A stretch of DNA of 64,000 nt from Marinospirillum minutulum DSM 6287 (GCF_000422325.1 NZ_AULO01000010.1:124001-188000); one strand, 5' to 3'. Counted from the first letter of the stretch, positions 45,127-55,053 are shown. A program made the numbers and translations. Notes: generated from the letters alone by a model not told the origin.

Positions 45127-46246
45127 TTCAATGCAAGGCATTAACCGCCGCCAACTACTGGGCTGGTTGGCTGCTGCGCCTTTGCTGGCAAAAGCACAGT
45201 TAAGCCAAGCCAGTGAAACGCAGGTGATTGAACAGCAGCTTTATGCCTCTGCCGCTAAAAATGTGCAGGGTGGTTATTACCTCAGTTTTTTTAACGCTTT
45301 AGGCCAAAAACAAACCAGTCACCCCTTGCCAGCAAGGGCGCATCAAGTATTAGCCGACCCAGTCAGGGGCTGGTTATTTACCCTTGCCCGCCGCCCTGGG
45401 GAGTTTATTGCTATTTATGACTACCGCAATCAACAAGCCATCACAACCTTAGCCGTTCAAGCTGGCCATTATTTACAAGGCCATGCACTTTTATCACCCG
45501 ATGGTCGCTACCTTTATACCAGCGAAACCCGCTTAGAAAGTGACCAAGGCTACCTAGTGGTTCGTGATTTAGACGATGATTTTAAAGTGGTAAAAGAATT
45601 GCCAACCTACGGCATAGAACCCCATGAGTTTTTATGGATGCCTGATGGTAAAACGCTGGTGGTTGCCAACGGTGGCATTAAAACTAAAGGCCGAGAAAAG
45701 CTTAACCTAGCGACCATGCAATCCACTTTGGTTTACTTAAATAGCCAAACGGGTGAGTTAATCGAAAAGCAGCAACTTGCTGATGAATTTCACCAGTGTA
45801 GCCTTCGTCACCTAGACGTTGCGCCTGATGGTCAGGTTATTATCGCTTTACAATACCAAGGCCACCCAGCCGATTCAGTGCCCCTAGTTTTAGCCCACCG
45901 CCAAGGTGAAGCCCTTGTTTCAATGGCACTACCTGAACGCCTGTATAGCCAGCTTAAGCACTATTGTGGCAGCGCTTGCTTTGATACTTCCGGCAGGTTT
46001 GCGGCTATTTCTGCACCCAGAGGTAATCACGTTATCTTGTGGGATATGCAGCGAAGGGCGTTTTTATCAAGCATCTATGCAGCCGATGGCTGTGGATTAG
46101 CGGCAACCAATAAAGCAGGTGAGTTTTTAGTTAGCACAGGGCGTGGCAAGGTGTATCAATTCAGCGCCTTAACAGGTGAACAACAGCTTCTACCGCTAGA
46201 AGAAAGCAGCCAATGGCAATGGGATAACCACCTAACGGCTATTTAA
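45113..46246 (+). CDS. DUF1513 protein, predicted periplasmic beta-propeller
   Basis: 377 residues. The start (INRRQLLGWLAAAPLLAKA) is a twin-arginine-like signal with RR and a hydrophobic stretch. The rest consists of repeated short blades such as LLSPDGRYLYTSET, WMPDGKTLVVANGG and VAPDGQVIIAL, so a propeller fold is likely. DUF1513 genes sit at the end of imelysin/dihaem oxidoreductase operons in pseudomonads and relatives; function is unproven. The 14-base overlap with the second imelysin indicates coupling. Tat export would suit a cofactor- or metal-loaded protein. Confidence 0.85.
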   Translation: MMVTNSMQGINRRQLLGWLAAAPLLAKAQLSQASETQVIEQQLYASAAKNVQGGYYLSFFNALGQKQTSHPLPARAHQVLADPVRGWLFTLARRPGEFIAIYDYRNQQAITTLAVQAGHYLQGHALLSPDGRYLYTSETRLESDQGYLVVRDLDDDFKVVKELPTYGIEPHEFLWMPDGKTLVVANGGIKTKGREKLNLATMQSTLVYLNSQTGELIEKQQLADEFHQCSLRHLDVAPDGQVIIALQYQGHPADSVPLVLAHRQGEALVSMALPERLYSQLKHYCGSACFDTSGRFAAISAPRGNHVILWDMQRRAFLSSIYAADGCGLAATNKAGEFLVSTGRGKVYQFSALTGEQQLLPLEESSQWQWDNHLTAI

Positions 46247-46271
46247 CTAACCGCTAGTTAACGACTCACTG

Positions 46272-48002
46272 TTAGCTAGCAACTTCTAGATTTAAAGGCT
46301 TAAGCCCCACCTGTTGAATTTTGTTGTTTTCAACTTCAACCACCACCCAGCGAATACCGTGCCATTCCATTTGGTCACCCACTACGGTTTGACCACCAAA
46401 GCGGCGAATTAACAGCTCACTTAACGTCAGTCCAGCTTGTTCTGGGCTAATGGTTAACCCGTAAAGATCGGCTATATCTTTCAGCGGCGCATCACCTGAT
46501 AAAGTAAAATCACCAAAGAAAGTACGGTTCTTTTCTTTGTCAGGTTGAGAGTCACTATTAAACATTTTGCTCAGTACAGGCAAGTCAGACTCGCGACCAA
46601 TAATGCACAGCTGATCGCCTTCTTTAAGCTGCGTACTACCCGAAGGATGAATCAGTTTTCTGCCACGGAATAAAGCGGCTATACGTGCGCCAGAAGGGAA
46701 GCGTAAACAGCGCAGCTCTACGCCATCTAAAGTGCCGCCTTTTACGGAATAAACAAAGGTTTCAAAATCATCTTCAGCAAAGACACCCAGCAAAGATCGG
46801 TTTTTAGGCATAAAACCAGCTGGTACTTCTACTTTTAACCAACGTGCCGCCCAAGGCAGACTTGCCCCCTGCACCAGCAAGGACATTAAAACTACAAAGA
46901 AAGCAATATTAAAATACAAGCTGGCATTGTCCACCTGAGCGATAACAGGGAAGATTGCCAATACTATCGGCACTGCTCCACGCAGACCGACCCAAGAAAT
47001 AAACGTAAGTTCTCGCCAACTAAATTTGAAAAAAGGTTTAATACAAAACAGCACAGCAATGGGGCGTACAACTAGAATCATACCAATAGAAAGCAGTGTC
47101 GCTGGTATGGCTGTTTCAAGCATTTCATGGGGGGTTACTAACAAGCCAAGAATTAAAAACAAGCCAATTTGACTTAGCCAAGCAAAACCATCGTGTACAG
47201 GTAAAACGTGCCCTAACTTGGCCGAACGGCTGTTACCTATCATTAGGCCTGCTAAATAAATGGCTAAAAAACCACTGCCGCCTAGCATATTGGTGGTAGC
47301 AAATAAGGCTAGGCCTGCACCAGTAATTAACAGGGGGTAGAAACCCGTTGAAAGCTGTAGTTTTTTTAATACTTGTGCAAAAAACCAACCACCGGCAATC
47401 CCCATAGGAATAGCGATTCCAAACTGCTGCACAAACATCAGCAAAGCACTAGCTAGGTCGGCATTATCTTGAGTTAGCAGAGTAATTAAGGTGATGGTTA
47501 GAAAAATAGCCATAGGGTCGTTAGTGCCCGACTCTATTTCCAAGGTGGCACTTACCCGTTCATTTAGGCTAACACCTTTACCGCTAAGCATAGAGAAAAC
47601 TGCAGCAGCATCGGTTGAACCCACGATAGCGCCTACTAATAAACCTTCTAAAATAGAAAGGTTAAATATCCACATGGCTAGCAGGCCAGTTAACCCAGAG
47701 GTAATTAATACACCACCAGTAGCCAGCACCAAGGCAGGCCGCAAACCCACCCTAAAGGTTTTCATGCGGGTTCGCATACCGCCATCTAGCAGTATAACCG
47801 CCAAAGCTAAATGCCCTATTACATAAGCCGCTTCAAAGCTGGCAAACTTTAAACCGCCAACACCATCTTCACCGGCCAGCATACCTACCGCCAGAAACAC
47901 CAAGAGCAATGGCATTCCGATACGTGCAGAAATAACCGTAGCCAAAATACTTAGGCACAGCAAAATAGAAACAACTAAAAACCAGGAATTTAAATCTTCC
48001 AC
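46272..48002 (-). CDS. nhaP2: K+/H+ antiporter of the CPA1 family, NhaP2/CvrA type
   Basis: 576 residues: about 12-13 membrane segments (1-390) with the exchanger core GSTDAAAVFSML and ESGTNDPMA, then a TrkA-C/RCK-C-like domain (about 400-480, LRCLRFPSGARIAALFRG, LKEGDQLCIIG) and a C-terminal transporter-associated domain (about 490-570, with GQTVVGDQMEWHGIRWVV). This arrangement is that of NhaP2 (CvrA), which exports K+ in exchange for protons and protects against high cytoplasmic K+ or low osmolarity. It stands alone between the iron operon and the TRAP genes. Confidence 0.92.
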   Translation of the reverse strand: MEDLNSWFLVVSILLCLSILATVISARIGMPLLLVFLAVGMLAGEDGVGGLKFASFEAAYVIGHLALAVILLDGGMRTRMKTFRVGLRPALVLATGGVLITSGLTGLLAMWIFNLSILEGLLVGAIVGSTDAAAVFSMLSGKGVSLNERVSATLEIESGTNDPMAIFLTITLITLLTQDNADLASALLMFVQQFGIAIPMGIAGGWFFAQVLKKLQLSTGFYPLLITGAGLALFATTNMLGGSGFLAIYLAGLMIGNSRSAKLGHVLPVHDGFAWLSQIGLFLILGLLVTPHEMLETAIPATLLSIGMILVVRPIAVLFCIKPFFKFSWRELTFISWVGLRGAVPIVLAIFPVIAQVDNASLYFNIAFFVVLMSLLVQGASLPWAARWLKVEVPAGFMPKNRSLLGVFAEDDFETFVYSVKGGTLDGVELRCLRFPSGARIAALFRGRKLIHPSGSTQLKEGDQLCIIGRESDLPVLSKMFNSDSQPDKEKNRTFFGDFTLSGDAPLKDIADLYGLTISPEQAGLTLSELLIRRFGGQTVVGDQMEWHGIRWVVVEVENNKIQQVGLKPLNLEVAS

Positions 48003-48118
48003 ATCAGCACTTTAATTTCAGCCTAAAAATAAGGCACTTAGTATGCCACAAATCGAGTGTCACTTAGGCTACAAAAGCGAACCGTTAAGGTTATTTTTGA
48101 GCTTTGCCTTTACTAAAT

Positions 48119-49402
48119 TTACCTAAAAGCTAAATCTCTCAAAAACAACGCTATTTGCGGGAAAAGAATAATTAAGCCAGCCACTAGAACCAACATAAAA
48201 ACAAAAGGTGGTGTACCTCTAATTACTTCCCAGTAAGGGCGCTTAAAAATAGCTATGGCAGTAAAAATATCACAGCCAAAAGGTGGCGTAGCTGAACCAA
48301 TCGCCACAATTAAAGTAATCAACACCCCAACTAGAACAGGATCTAAACCAGTACTTGCTATAGCCGGTGCAAAAATAGGTGTTAAAACTAAAATCACCAC
48401 TATAGGGTCAACAAACATACAGGCCACAAAAAATGTAAGGGCAATAATAACCAACACACCATGCGGCCCTGCCTCGTTAATACCTATGCCAGCTAAAAGC
48501 GTTTGTGGAATATGTGCAAAAGAAATAATCCACGAGAAACCATTACCCACTGCTACCAAAATAAATACCACAGCAGTAATTAAGCCCGTTGATTTGGCTA
48601 TTTTGTAAATATCAGCCATTTTTAAGGATCGAAAAACAACAAACTCCAAAATAACTGCATAAAGCACACAGGCAGCCGCTGCTTCTGTTGGACTAAACAC
48701 GCCACCATAAATACCACCCACAATAAGCACAGGGAAACCTAAAGGCCAAAGTGCTTGGCGTAGCGCTGTTAAGCGCTCAGACCAACTAGCACGAGGTTCT
48801 GTCGGTACTTTATTAAGGGTTGCGTAAATAACACAGTAGATAGAAAAAACAAATAAAATCAGTAAACCTGGTCCAATACCCGCAATGAATAGCTCGCCAA
48901 TTGAAGTGCCTGAAATAACACCATAGATAATCATGCCGATGCTGGGCGGAATTAAAAAAGCGATATCACTAGAATTGACTATCAGCGCTAAAATAAAAGA
49001 GTCTTTATAGCCTGCCTTCAACATTCTTGGTCGCATAGGTGAACCTACTGCAACCACTGTTGCTTGGGTAGAGCCAGAAACAGCACCAAACAAGGTACAA
49101 GAAGCAGCCGTACTAACTGCCAATCCACCTTTAATATGGCCTATAAAAGCCATAACTAAATCGACTAGGCGATTAGCTGACTGCCCACGCGTCATTACAT
49201 CGGCAGCAAAAATAAACATAGGCACAGCAATGAGAGCCGTTGGCCTTATACCGCCCAACATTTGCTGTATAAACGTATCTATTTGACCAAAACCATCAAA
49301 CATCATTACAAAACCAATAACAGCCGCCACTGTTAAAGGAATCATCATAGGAAAGCCCAGCAGCAATAGAAGAACCATGCTAGACAACATTATTAACATC
49401 AT
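48119..49402 (-). CDS. dctM: TRAP transporter large permease (DctM family)
   Basis: 427 residues with about 12 membrane segments. FAADVMTRGQSANRLVDL, SGSTQATVVAVGSPM, and FIADPIVVILVL-like (here FVDPIVVILVLTPIF) blocks define DctM, the channel subunit of Na+-driven TRAP systems. It is the last gene of a complete dctP-dctQ-dctM set, three bases after dctQ, with AAGGAG inside the end of dctQ serving as its ribosome site. The substrate is set by the binding protein. Confidence 0.94.
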   Translation of the reverse strand: MMLIMLSSMVLLLLLGFPMMIPLTVAAVIGFVMMFDGFGQIDTFIQQMLGGIRPTALIAVPMFIFAADVMTRGQSANRLVDLVMAFIGHIKGGLAVSTAASCTLFGAVSGSTQATVVAVGSPMRPRMLKAGYKDSFILALIVNSSDIAFLIPPSIGMIIYGVISGTSIGELFIAGIGPGLLILFVFSIYCVIYATLNKVPTEPRASWSERLTALRQALWPLGFPVLIVGGIYGGVFSPTEAAAACVLYAVILEFVVFRSLKMADIYKIAKSTGLITAVVFILVAVGNGFSWIISFAHIPQTLLAGIGINEAGPHGVLVIIALTFFVACMFVDPIVVILVLTPIFAPAIASTGLDPVLVGVLITLIVAIGSATPPFGCDIFTAIAIFKRPYWEVIRGTPPFVFMLVLVAGLIILFPQIALFLRDLAFR

Positions 49403-49405
49403 CTT

Positions 49406-49987
49406 CTAGATCTCCTTATCTTTACAGCTAGCTTCTTCATAACCATCTTGTACTTGAGTAGATAGATGCACTTCGGTAGAAGTAAAGTTTTTTATTCCCG
49501 TAAAGAAATACTGAACCCCCGTTACAAAGAAACCAACAGGCACCCATAAAAACATCAGATAAACAGGAATACTTAAGGTGGGAAGCAAGCGCCCAGTGGC
49601 ATAAGCGCCTTGCACATAACTAATAGAAAACCAGCCTAAAAAAAACATGACACCGCCGGTTGAAAAGGCAATAAACATCATTAAGTAACGACGCATATTT
49701 TTAGGGAGCAAGTCATAAAAAGCCGACATACGAATATGCCGACCATGCCTTGCTGCATAACCCAAACCAGCAAAAGTTATTAGCACAATTAAAATGCGGT
49801 TTACTTCTTCAACAAAAAATAAACTTTCACCAAAAGCAAAGCGGCTAACAATATTTGCAACCGTATTAAGTGCCATCAACAAAACACCCAAGGCTAAAAT
49901 AACCGACTCTACTGAACTGATTGCCTTGTCGATAGGACCTAAAAAGCCAGGTAAACTCGAATCTGGTTCTTGCGATAAATCATCCAT
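49406..49987 (-). CDS. dctQ: TRAP transporter small permease (DctQ family)
   Basis: 193 residues with four predicted membrane segments and the family-type motif FAGLGYAARHGRHIRMSAFYD at about 93-113. It links the binding protein to the large permease. It sits between dctP (58 bases upstream) and dctM (three bases downstream). A GGAGG lies shortly before the ATG. Confidence 0.9.
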   Translation of the reverse strand: MDDLSQEPDSSLPGFLGPIDKAISSVESVILALGVLLMALNTVANIVSRFAFGESLFFVEEVNRILIVLITFAGLGYAARHGRHIRMSAFYDLLPKNMRRYLMMFIAFSTGGVMFFLGWFSISYVQGAYATGRLLPTLSIPVYLMFLWVPVGFFVTGVQYFFTGIKNFTSTEVHLSTQVQDGYEEASCKDKEI

Positions 49988-50045
49988 CTATTACCTACCT
50001 CCTAGTGCTCTAGGCCACCTTCCTTGGCAGCCCAATAGCCATTAC

Positions 50046-51104
50046 TTACTTAGTCGCAGTAGCTTCTAAGTCAGCTTTAAACTGTTCTAACAGTTTTTGA
50101 CCACGCTCACCGGTTATCTCAATAAACTTTTGTTCAACCTGAGGCGCTCGATCCATAAAGGCTTGGCGCTCTGCATCGGTTAAACGAGTAACCGTTACTT
50201 CATCGCTTGCATCAAGAATTGCTTGTAGCTTTCTTTCACCTAAACCTGGCACATACTCAGTTATGTAGTTAAAAGCATAGCTAGTTGCATCTTTTATTAA
50301 CTGCTGATTTTCTGCAGAAAGACCATCATAAAACTCTTTATTAGCCATCATTGCTGTAGTGAACTGGTTGTGACCTGTAAAGGTTAGGTTAGGAGAAACT
50401 TCATACAAACCACCCGACTCTATCCAAAATAAAGGGTTTTCTTGACCTTGAATAATATTGGTTTGTAAGCCACCGTAGACCTCGCCCCAAGGTAAGAGTG
50501 TAGGAATACCACCAAAGGCTTTATAGGTTTCTAACAATAGCGGGTTAGTCATGGTACGAATATTCTTACCCTGTAAATCTTCAGGTGTACGAATAGGCTC
50601 ATCTGCCGTTAGTACTGTTTCGCCTTCTGGGTACATAGTCAGCAGCTCTAAACCTTGTTCAGCATAAAGTTTAGGGAACTCTTCTTTAATAGCCTTACTT
50701 TTTTTGAAGAACTCAATAATGTGCGTTTCTTCAACAGGCAAAAGGTAGGGGATAAAAAAGATTTGTGCTTCTGGAATTAGCGAGCCGGTAAAGCCTGGTG
50801 ACTGGTTAACAAACTGCAAAATACCCGCTTGTGTTTGCTCCATAATGTCGTCAGATTCACCTAGTTCACCAAAACGGAATACTTCAATGGTGTTTTCTGA
50901 GTTGGCTTCGATATACTCTTTAAACTTATAAGCAAAAACATCCTGCACATCATTTTCGTATTCTTCGTGAGCATAACGCCAATTTTGACCTTTAGGCTCT
51001 GCAACAGCATTTGAAGTCGATTTTTCTTCATCACCACCACAGGCAACCATGCCTGTTAGCAGAACACCTGCTATCGCTGTGCCTAGAACTTTTTTAAGCA
51101 ACAT
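50046..51104 (-). CDS. dctP: TRAP transporter substrate-binding protein (DctP family), probable lipoprotein
   Basis: 352 residues from the ATG at 51104, which follows GAGGAT; an earlier in-frame start lacks such a site. The signal segment ends in MVACGG (C22), compatible with lipid attachment. The DctP fold is clear from FGELGESDDIMEQTQAGILQF and the substrate-arginine segment around LQGKNIRTMTNPL, where R in this position binds the ligand carboxylate. The likely substrate is therefore a small organic acid, but its identity is open. It heads the dctPQM operon, divergent from dtd. Confidence 0.91.
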   Translation of the reverse strand: MLLKKVLGTAIAGVLLTGMVACGGDEEKSTSNAVAEPKGQNWRYAHEEYENDVQDVFAYKFKEYIEANSENTIEVFRFGELGESDDIMEQTQAGILQFVNQSPGFTGSLIPEAQIFFIPYLLPVEETHIIEFFKKSKAIKEEFPKLYAEQGLELLTMYPEGETVLTADEPIRTPEDLQGKNIRTMTNPLLLETYKAFGGIPTLLPWGEVYGGLQTNIIQGQENPLFWIESGGLYEVSPNLTFTGHNQFTTAMMANKEFYDGLSAENQQLIKDATSYAFNYITEYVPGLGERKLQAILDASDEVTVTRLTDAERQAFMDRAPQVEQKFIEITGERGQKLLEQFKADLEATATK

Positions 51105-51264
51105 TGATCCATCCTCTTTTTTGGTTTCAGCTGAATAGTCAGCCACAATAAAATATTGAAATAACCTTTACGCCACGAAGAATGACAAATGAATTTATGC
51201 ATATCAAGCTTTTTGATTATTTATTTTTATACTAAAGGTTAACTTACTAAGGGAAAACCTAATA

Positions 51265-51705
51265 ATGAAAGCACTATTACAAAGGGTTAGCCGTGCTAAA
51301 GTTACGGTGGAAGGTAAGCGAGTAGGCGAGATAGGCGCTGGGCTGCTAGTGTTTTTGGGTGTTGATAAAGATGACACACCAGCCCTAGCAGAAAAACTTT
51401 TACAGAAGGTTTTAAGTTATCGTATTTTTGCTGATGATGCAGGTAAAATGAATCTCGGCTTAAAAGAAACCGAAGGTGGTCTACTGGTAGTTTCACAATT
51501 CACCTTGTCTGCAGAAACCCATAAGGGGTTACGACCTGGTTTTTCTTCCGCTGCTGAACCTATAAAAGGTGAATTACTCTATAATCACTTTTTAACCTCT
51601 GCCAAAGCTAACCACCCCAAGGTTGCAAGTGGTCAGTTTGGTGCCAATATGCAGGTTGAGCTCATTAACGATGGGCCCGTTACTTTTTTACTAGAAAGTA
51701 AATAG
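51265..51705 (+). CDS. dtd: D-aminoacyl-tRNA deacylase
   Basis: 146 residues, the standard length. It removes D-amino acids (and glycine from tRNA-Ala) to proofread translation. Both active-site motifs are intact: SQFTLSAETHKG (about 77-88) and NDGPVTF near the C-terminus with the cross-subunit GlyProVal-type loop. The gene is followed after 20 bases by an SDR gene and may be co-transcribed with it. The 160-base region upstream is shared with the divergent TRAP operon. Confidence 0.96.
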   Translation: MKALLQRVSRAKVTVEGKRVGEIGAGLLVFLGVDKDDTPALAEKLLQKVLSYRIFADDAGKMNLGLKETEGGLLVVSQFTLSAETHKGLRPGFSSAAEPIKGELLYNHFLTSAKANHPKVASGQFGANMQVELINDGPVTFLLESK

Positions 51706-51725
51706 CATTTTTAAGGAGTTCTATT

Positions 51726-52502
51726 TTGAGTGAATCTAAATCACGCCCCGTTGCTCTGGTTACTGGCGGGGCACAAGGTATAGGTCGTGGTATTTCTAGT
51801 GCTCTTTTGCAGCAAGGCTGGCAGGTAATGGTTGCCGATATTGACGGAGAAGCAGGAACAGAATGCATTCATCTTTTTGATAGCCTAGGCAAGGTTGCTT
51901 TTCACCCTGTTGATGTTTCTCGTGAAGACCAAGTAAAAGAATTAATTAAAGTAACCAACGAAAAATTGGGGCCTATTAGTTTACTAGTCAATAATGCAGG
52001 TTTAGCTAACCCCTACACAGGCGCTTTAGAAGATTTAGATTTAACTACTTGGCAACGTTACCTAGATGTTAATTTAACGGGTGTGTTTTTGTGCTGCAAA
52101 TATGCCGCAGCCGATTTACGCGCTACCCAAGGCAGCATTATTAACCTAGGCTCTACCCGTGCAACCCAGTCCGAGCCGGATACCGAAGCCTATTCTGCAA
52201 GCAAAGGTGGTGTTTTGTCTTTAACTCACTCGCTTGCCATTAGTCTTGGCCCAGATGTGCGTGTCAATGCTATTAGCCCAGGCTGGATAGAAGTGGGCGA
52301 GTGGCAAAAAAACAGCTCCCGCTACCAGCCCTTTCATTCAGATGAAGACCATGAACAACACCCTGTCGGCCGTATGGGTAAGCCAGATGACGTTGCAGGA
52401 ATGGTGTTATGGCTAGCATCTGACTTGGCCGGTTTTGTAACTGGGCAAAACTTTATTCTTGATGGTGGCATGAGTCGTAAAATGGTTTATAAAGAAGATT
52501 AA
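51726..52502 (+). CDS. short-chain dehydrogenase/reductase
   Basis: 258 residues starting at TTG, with AAGGAG seven bases before it. Classical SDR motifs are TGGAQGIGRG (cofactor), NNAG, and catalytic serine plus YSASK. D39-type acidic residue after the second strand (VADIDG) suggests NAD. The substrate is unknown; it resembles 3-oxoacyl-ACP reductase-like and sugar dehydrogenases. Its last four bases overlap the 3' end of the convergent ABC-F gene. Probably co-transcribed with dtd. Confidence 0.87.
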   Translation: MSESKSRPVALVTGGAQGIGRGISSALLQQGWQVMVADIDGEAGTECIHLFDSLGKVAFHPVDVSREDQVKELIKVTNEKLGPISLLVNNAGLANPYTGALEDLDLTTWQRYLDVNLTGVFLCCKYAAADLRATQGSIINLGSTRATQSEPDTEAYSASKGGVLSLTHSLAISLGPDVRVNAISPGWIEVGEWQKNSSRYQPFHSDEDHEQHPVGRMGKPDDVAGMVLWLASDLAGFVTGQNFILDGGMSRKMVYKED

Positions 52503-54421
52503 AGCCCTAGCGCATTGGTACGTGTCTCTAGCGCTTCACTGCTCTCTAACCATTCCATTTCTAGCGTTTCTAGCTCCTGCTCTAAACGCCCTTGTTCTTT
52601 TAACAGTTTTTGCAGCTCGTCTTTACGCTGGTTGTCAGTGTAAAGTTCTGCGTCGCCAAGTGTGGTTTCTATCGCTTTAAGCTGGCTTTGAATTGAACTC
52701 ATTTGCTGTTCTAACTTATCCACCTGTTTCTTTAAAGGTCGCAACAACTCCCTTAGCCGAGCAGCCTCTTTACGGTCTAGTTTTTTATTAACCCCAGGTG
52801 CTGCCGCTGCTTCTTGTGGCTTTTCTGTTTTTTCAGTTCTACGAGCCGCCTGCTGACGTTCTTTTAACCAGTGTGCATAATCGGTTAAATCGCCATCAAA
52901 GTCTTCTACCTTGCCATCAGCAACTAGCCAGTATTCATCCACTGTATTATTTAATAGGTGGCGATCATGCGAAACCACTAGCACTGCACCTGAAAACCCC
53001 TGTAGTGCCAAAGTTAACGCATGGCGCATTTCTAAATCTAAGTGGTTGGTCGGCTCATCTAATAGCAGCAGGTTAGGTTTTTTCCAAGCAATCATCGCTA
53101 AAGCCAAGCGGGCTTTTTCTCCACCAGAAAAACGCCCTACCTCTGCCAGCACTTCATCACCTTGAAAACCAAAACCACCTAAAAAGTTGCGTAATTCTTG
53201 CTCCCTAGCATCAGGTGATAAACGCTGTAGGTGTAACAAAGGCGATGCATCAACATCCAAAGCTTCTAACTGGTGCTGCGCAAAGTAACCAATATATAAA
53301 TGCTCGCCCTGGGTACGCTGCCCTGTAAGGGGTGCTAGATCACCGACTAGGGTTTTAATTAAGGTTGATTTACCTGCACCGTTAGGGCCAAGCAAACCTA
53401 TGCGCTGACCAGGATGAAGTGTAAAACCCACTTTATTAAGCACTGGCTTAGCTGGATAGCCTAAATCAGCTTCACGCATCACTAACAAAGGATCTGAAAA
53501 CTGGCTAGCTTCAGGAAACACAAAATGAAAAGGCGAATCAACATGAGCAGCCGCTATTTTTTCCATTCGCTCTAAAGATTTAATACGGCTTTGTGCCTGT
53601 TTAGCCTTGGTTGCCTTGGCCTTAAAACGGCGTACAAAATCTTCCATGTGGGCAATTTCACGCTGTTGTTTTTCATACATGGATTGTTGTTGCGCTAAGC
53701 GTTCTGAGCGCTGGCGTTCAAAAGCCGAATAACCGCCCTTGTATAAATGCAGTTGTTTGTGTTCAACGTGTAGCAAGTGATCGACTACATTGTCTAAAAA
53801 ATCACGGTCATGCGAAATAAGAATTAAAGTACCTTGATAACTACGCAGCCAGCCTTCTAGCCAAAGGGTGGCATCTAAATCTAAGTGGTTGGTTGGCTCA
53901 TCTAACAACATTAAATCAGAGGGCATAAACAAGGTGCGGGCTAAATTTAAGCGAATACGCCAACCACCAGAAAAACTATCCACAGGGTTAGTAAAAACCG
54001 CCTGCGGAAAACCCAAACCAGCTAATAACTGTTCGGCTTCGGCCTTTTTGGAGTAGCCTTGCAACAAGTCATACTGGCCATAAAGTTCAGCTAGGCGGTG
54101 ATTGTCCCCTGCGAGTTCGGCCGCTGCTAAATCTAACTCTACTTGCTTTAACGCTTGGTGACCTTCTAACACATAATCTAAAGCTGCAAGCTGTAAACTA
54201 GGTACTTCTTGTGCCATATAGGCTATGCGATCGTAACCCGACATTTGTAGCTCACCAGCATCTGGTGTAAGTTCACCCAGCAGGAGTTTAAATAATGATG
54301 ACTTGCCCGCACCATTGGCACCAGTAAGACCGACTTTCCAGCCTGAATGAAGACTAACGCTAGCGTTTTCTAGCAAGCGTAAATCGCCTCGTTGCAGTGT
54401 AAGTCCAGCTAATGTCATCAT
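52499..54421 (-). CDS. yheS: ABC-F family ATPase, YheS-like ribosome-associated protein
   Basis: A soluble protein of 640 residues with two ABC cassettes and no membrane domain. Walker A motifs are GANGAGKSS (about 37-45) and GPNGAGKST (second half). Signatures are FSGGWRIRLNLA and FSGGEKARLALA, with LLDEPTNHLD in both halves. The linker between them is long and basic, as in ABC-F proteins that act in the ribosomal E site. A C-terminal coiled coil (about 560-635) matches YheS. The start at 54421 follows GGGAG; a GTG six bases earlier is possible. YheS in E. coli relieves stalls at certain nascent chains. Confidence 0.92.
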   Translation of the reverse strand: MMTLAGLTLQRGDLRLLENASVSLHSGWKVGLTGANGAGKSSLFKLLLGELTPDAGELQMSGYDRIAYMAQEVPSLQLAALDYVLEGHQALKQVELDLAAAELAGDNHRLAELYGQYDLLQGYSKKAEAEQLLAGLGFPQAVFTNPVDSFSGGWRIRLNLARTLFMPSDLMLLDEPTNHLDLDATLWLEGWLRSYQGTLILISHDRDFLDNVVDHLLHVEHKQLHLYKGGYSAFERQRSERLAQQQSMYEKQQREIAHMEDFVRRFKAKATKAKQAQSRIKSLERMEKIAAAHVDSPFHFVFPEASQFSDPLLVMREADLGYPAKPVLNKVGFTLHPGQRIGLLGPNGAGKSTLIKTLVGDLAPLTGQRTQGEHLYIGYFAQHQLEALDVDASPLLHLQRLSPDAREQELRNFLGGFGFQGDEVLAEVGRFSGGEKARLALAMIAWKKPNLLLLDEPTNHLDLEMRHALTLALQGFSGAVLVVSHDRHLLNNTVDEYWLVADGKVEDFDGDLTDYAHWLKERQQAARRTEKTEKPQEAAAAPGVNKKLDRKEAARLRELLRPLKKQVDKLEQQMSSIQSQLKAIETTLGDAELYTDNQRKDELQKLLKEQGRLEQELETLEMEWLESSEALETRTNALGL

Positions 54422-54465
54422 AGTCACTACTCCCGACCTATTCCCATGATTTGGAAGGATAAAAA

Positions 54466-55053
54466 ATGCTGCTGCATGATAACCCTTTCTGGCGTTTTTC
54501 GCTGAGCCTCTATCAGCTAAAGCGAATAAAAGATGCTTGTTTACAGCTACAAGATGACGGTGGTGCTAATATTAATTTAGTATTTTTTGCTATCTGGACA
54601 GCGCAACAACGGCTACGCTTCAGCCCCGATTGGCGTAAAGCCTTTCAACAGTTTGAAAATTGGCATAGAGATTACACACTTCAGCTTAGGCGGCAACGAA
54701 ATGAGCTTAAATTAATTGCCGAAAAAGCCGATAAGAATGAAGATGGCCCCTTGCATAGAATGCGTGAGCATATTCAAAAAGCAGAGCTTCTAGCAGAACA
54801 ACAAGAGCAAGCCGTCCTTTATTTTTATTACCAAGCGCGACAAGGTTTAATAGACTGTGAAAACCGTGAAGCTGCTTTATTGGAAAACCTAGCCTACTGC
54901 TTTGACGACCCAAGACTAGTCGATGATGAGCCTATTAAAGTTTTGCTAAACATTATGTTGGATGAAAAAGACGTTGAGCTTACCTCGGTGCGCCTACGTG
55001 AACACTTAGAAAAACGCTTTATACGAAGTCAGGGAACTAATCCCTCGACCTAA
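54466..55053 (+). CDS. TIGR02444 family protein (DUF2390)
   Basis: 195 residues beginning NPFWRFSLSLY, with LQDDGGANINLVFFAIWTA shortly after: the signature of the TIGR02444 family found next to yheS-like ABC-F genes in pseudomonads. It is largely helical and cytoplasmic, with no membrane segment. Function is unknown. It is divergent from the ABC-F gene with a 44-base gap, so the two starts share one short promoter region, which suggests a related role. The FKBP gene follows after 47 bases. Confidence 0.87.
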   Translation: MLLHDNPFWRFSLSLYQLKRIKDACLQLQDDGGANINLVFFAIWTAQQRLRFSPDWRKAFQQFENWHRDYTLQLRRQRNELKLIAEKADKNEDGPLHRMREHIQKAELLAEQQEQAVLYFYYQARQGLIDCENREAALLENLAYCFDDPRLVDDEPIKVLLNIMLDEKDVELTSVRLREHLEKRFIRSQGTNPST

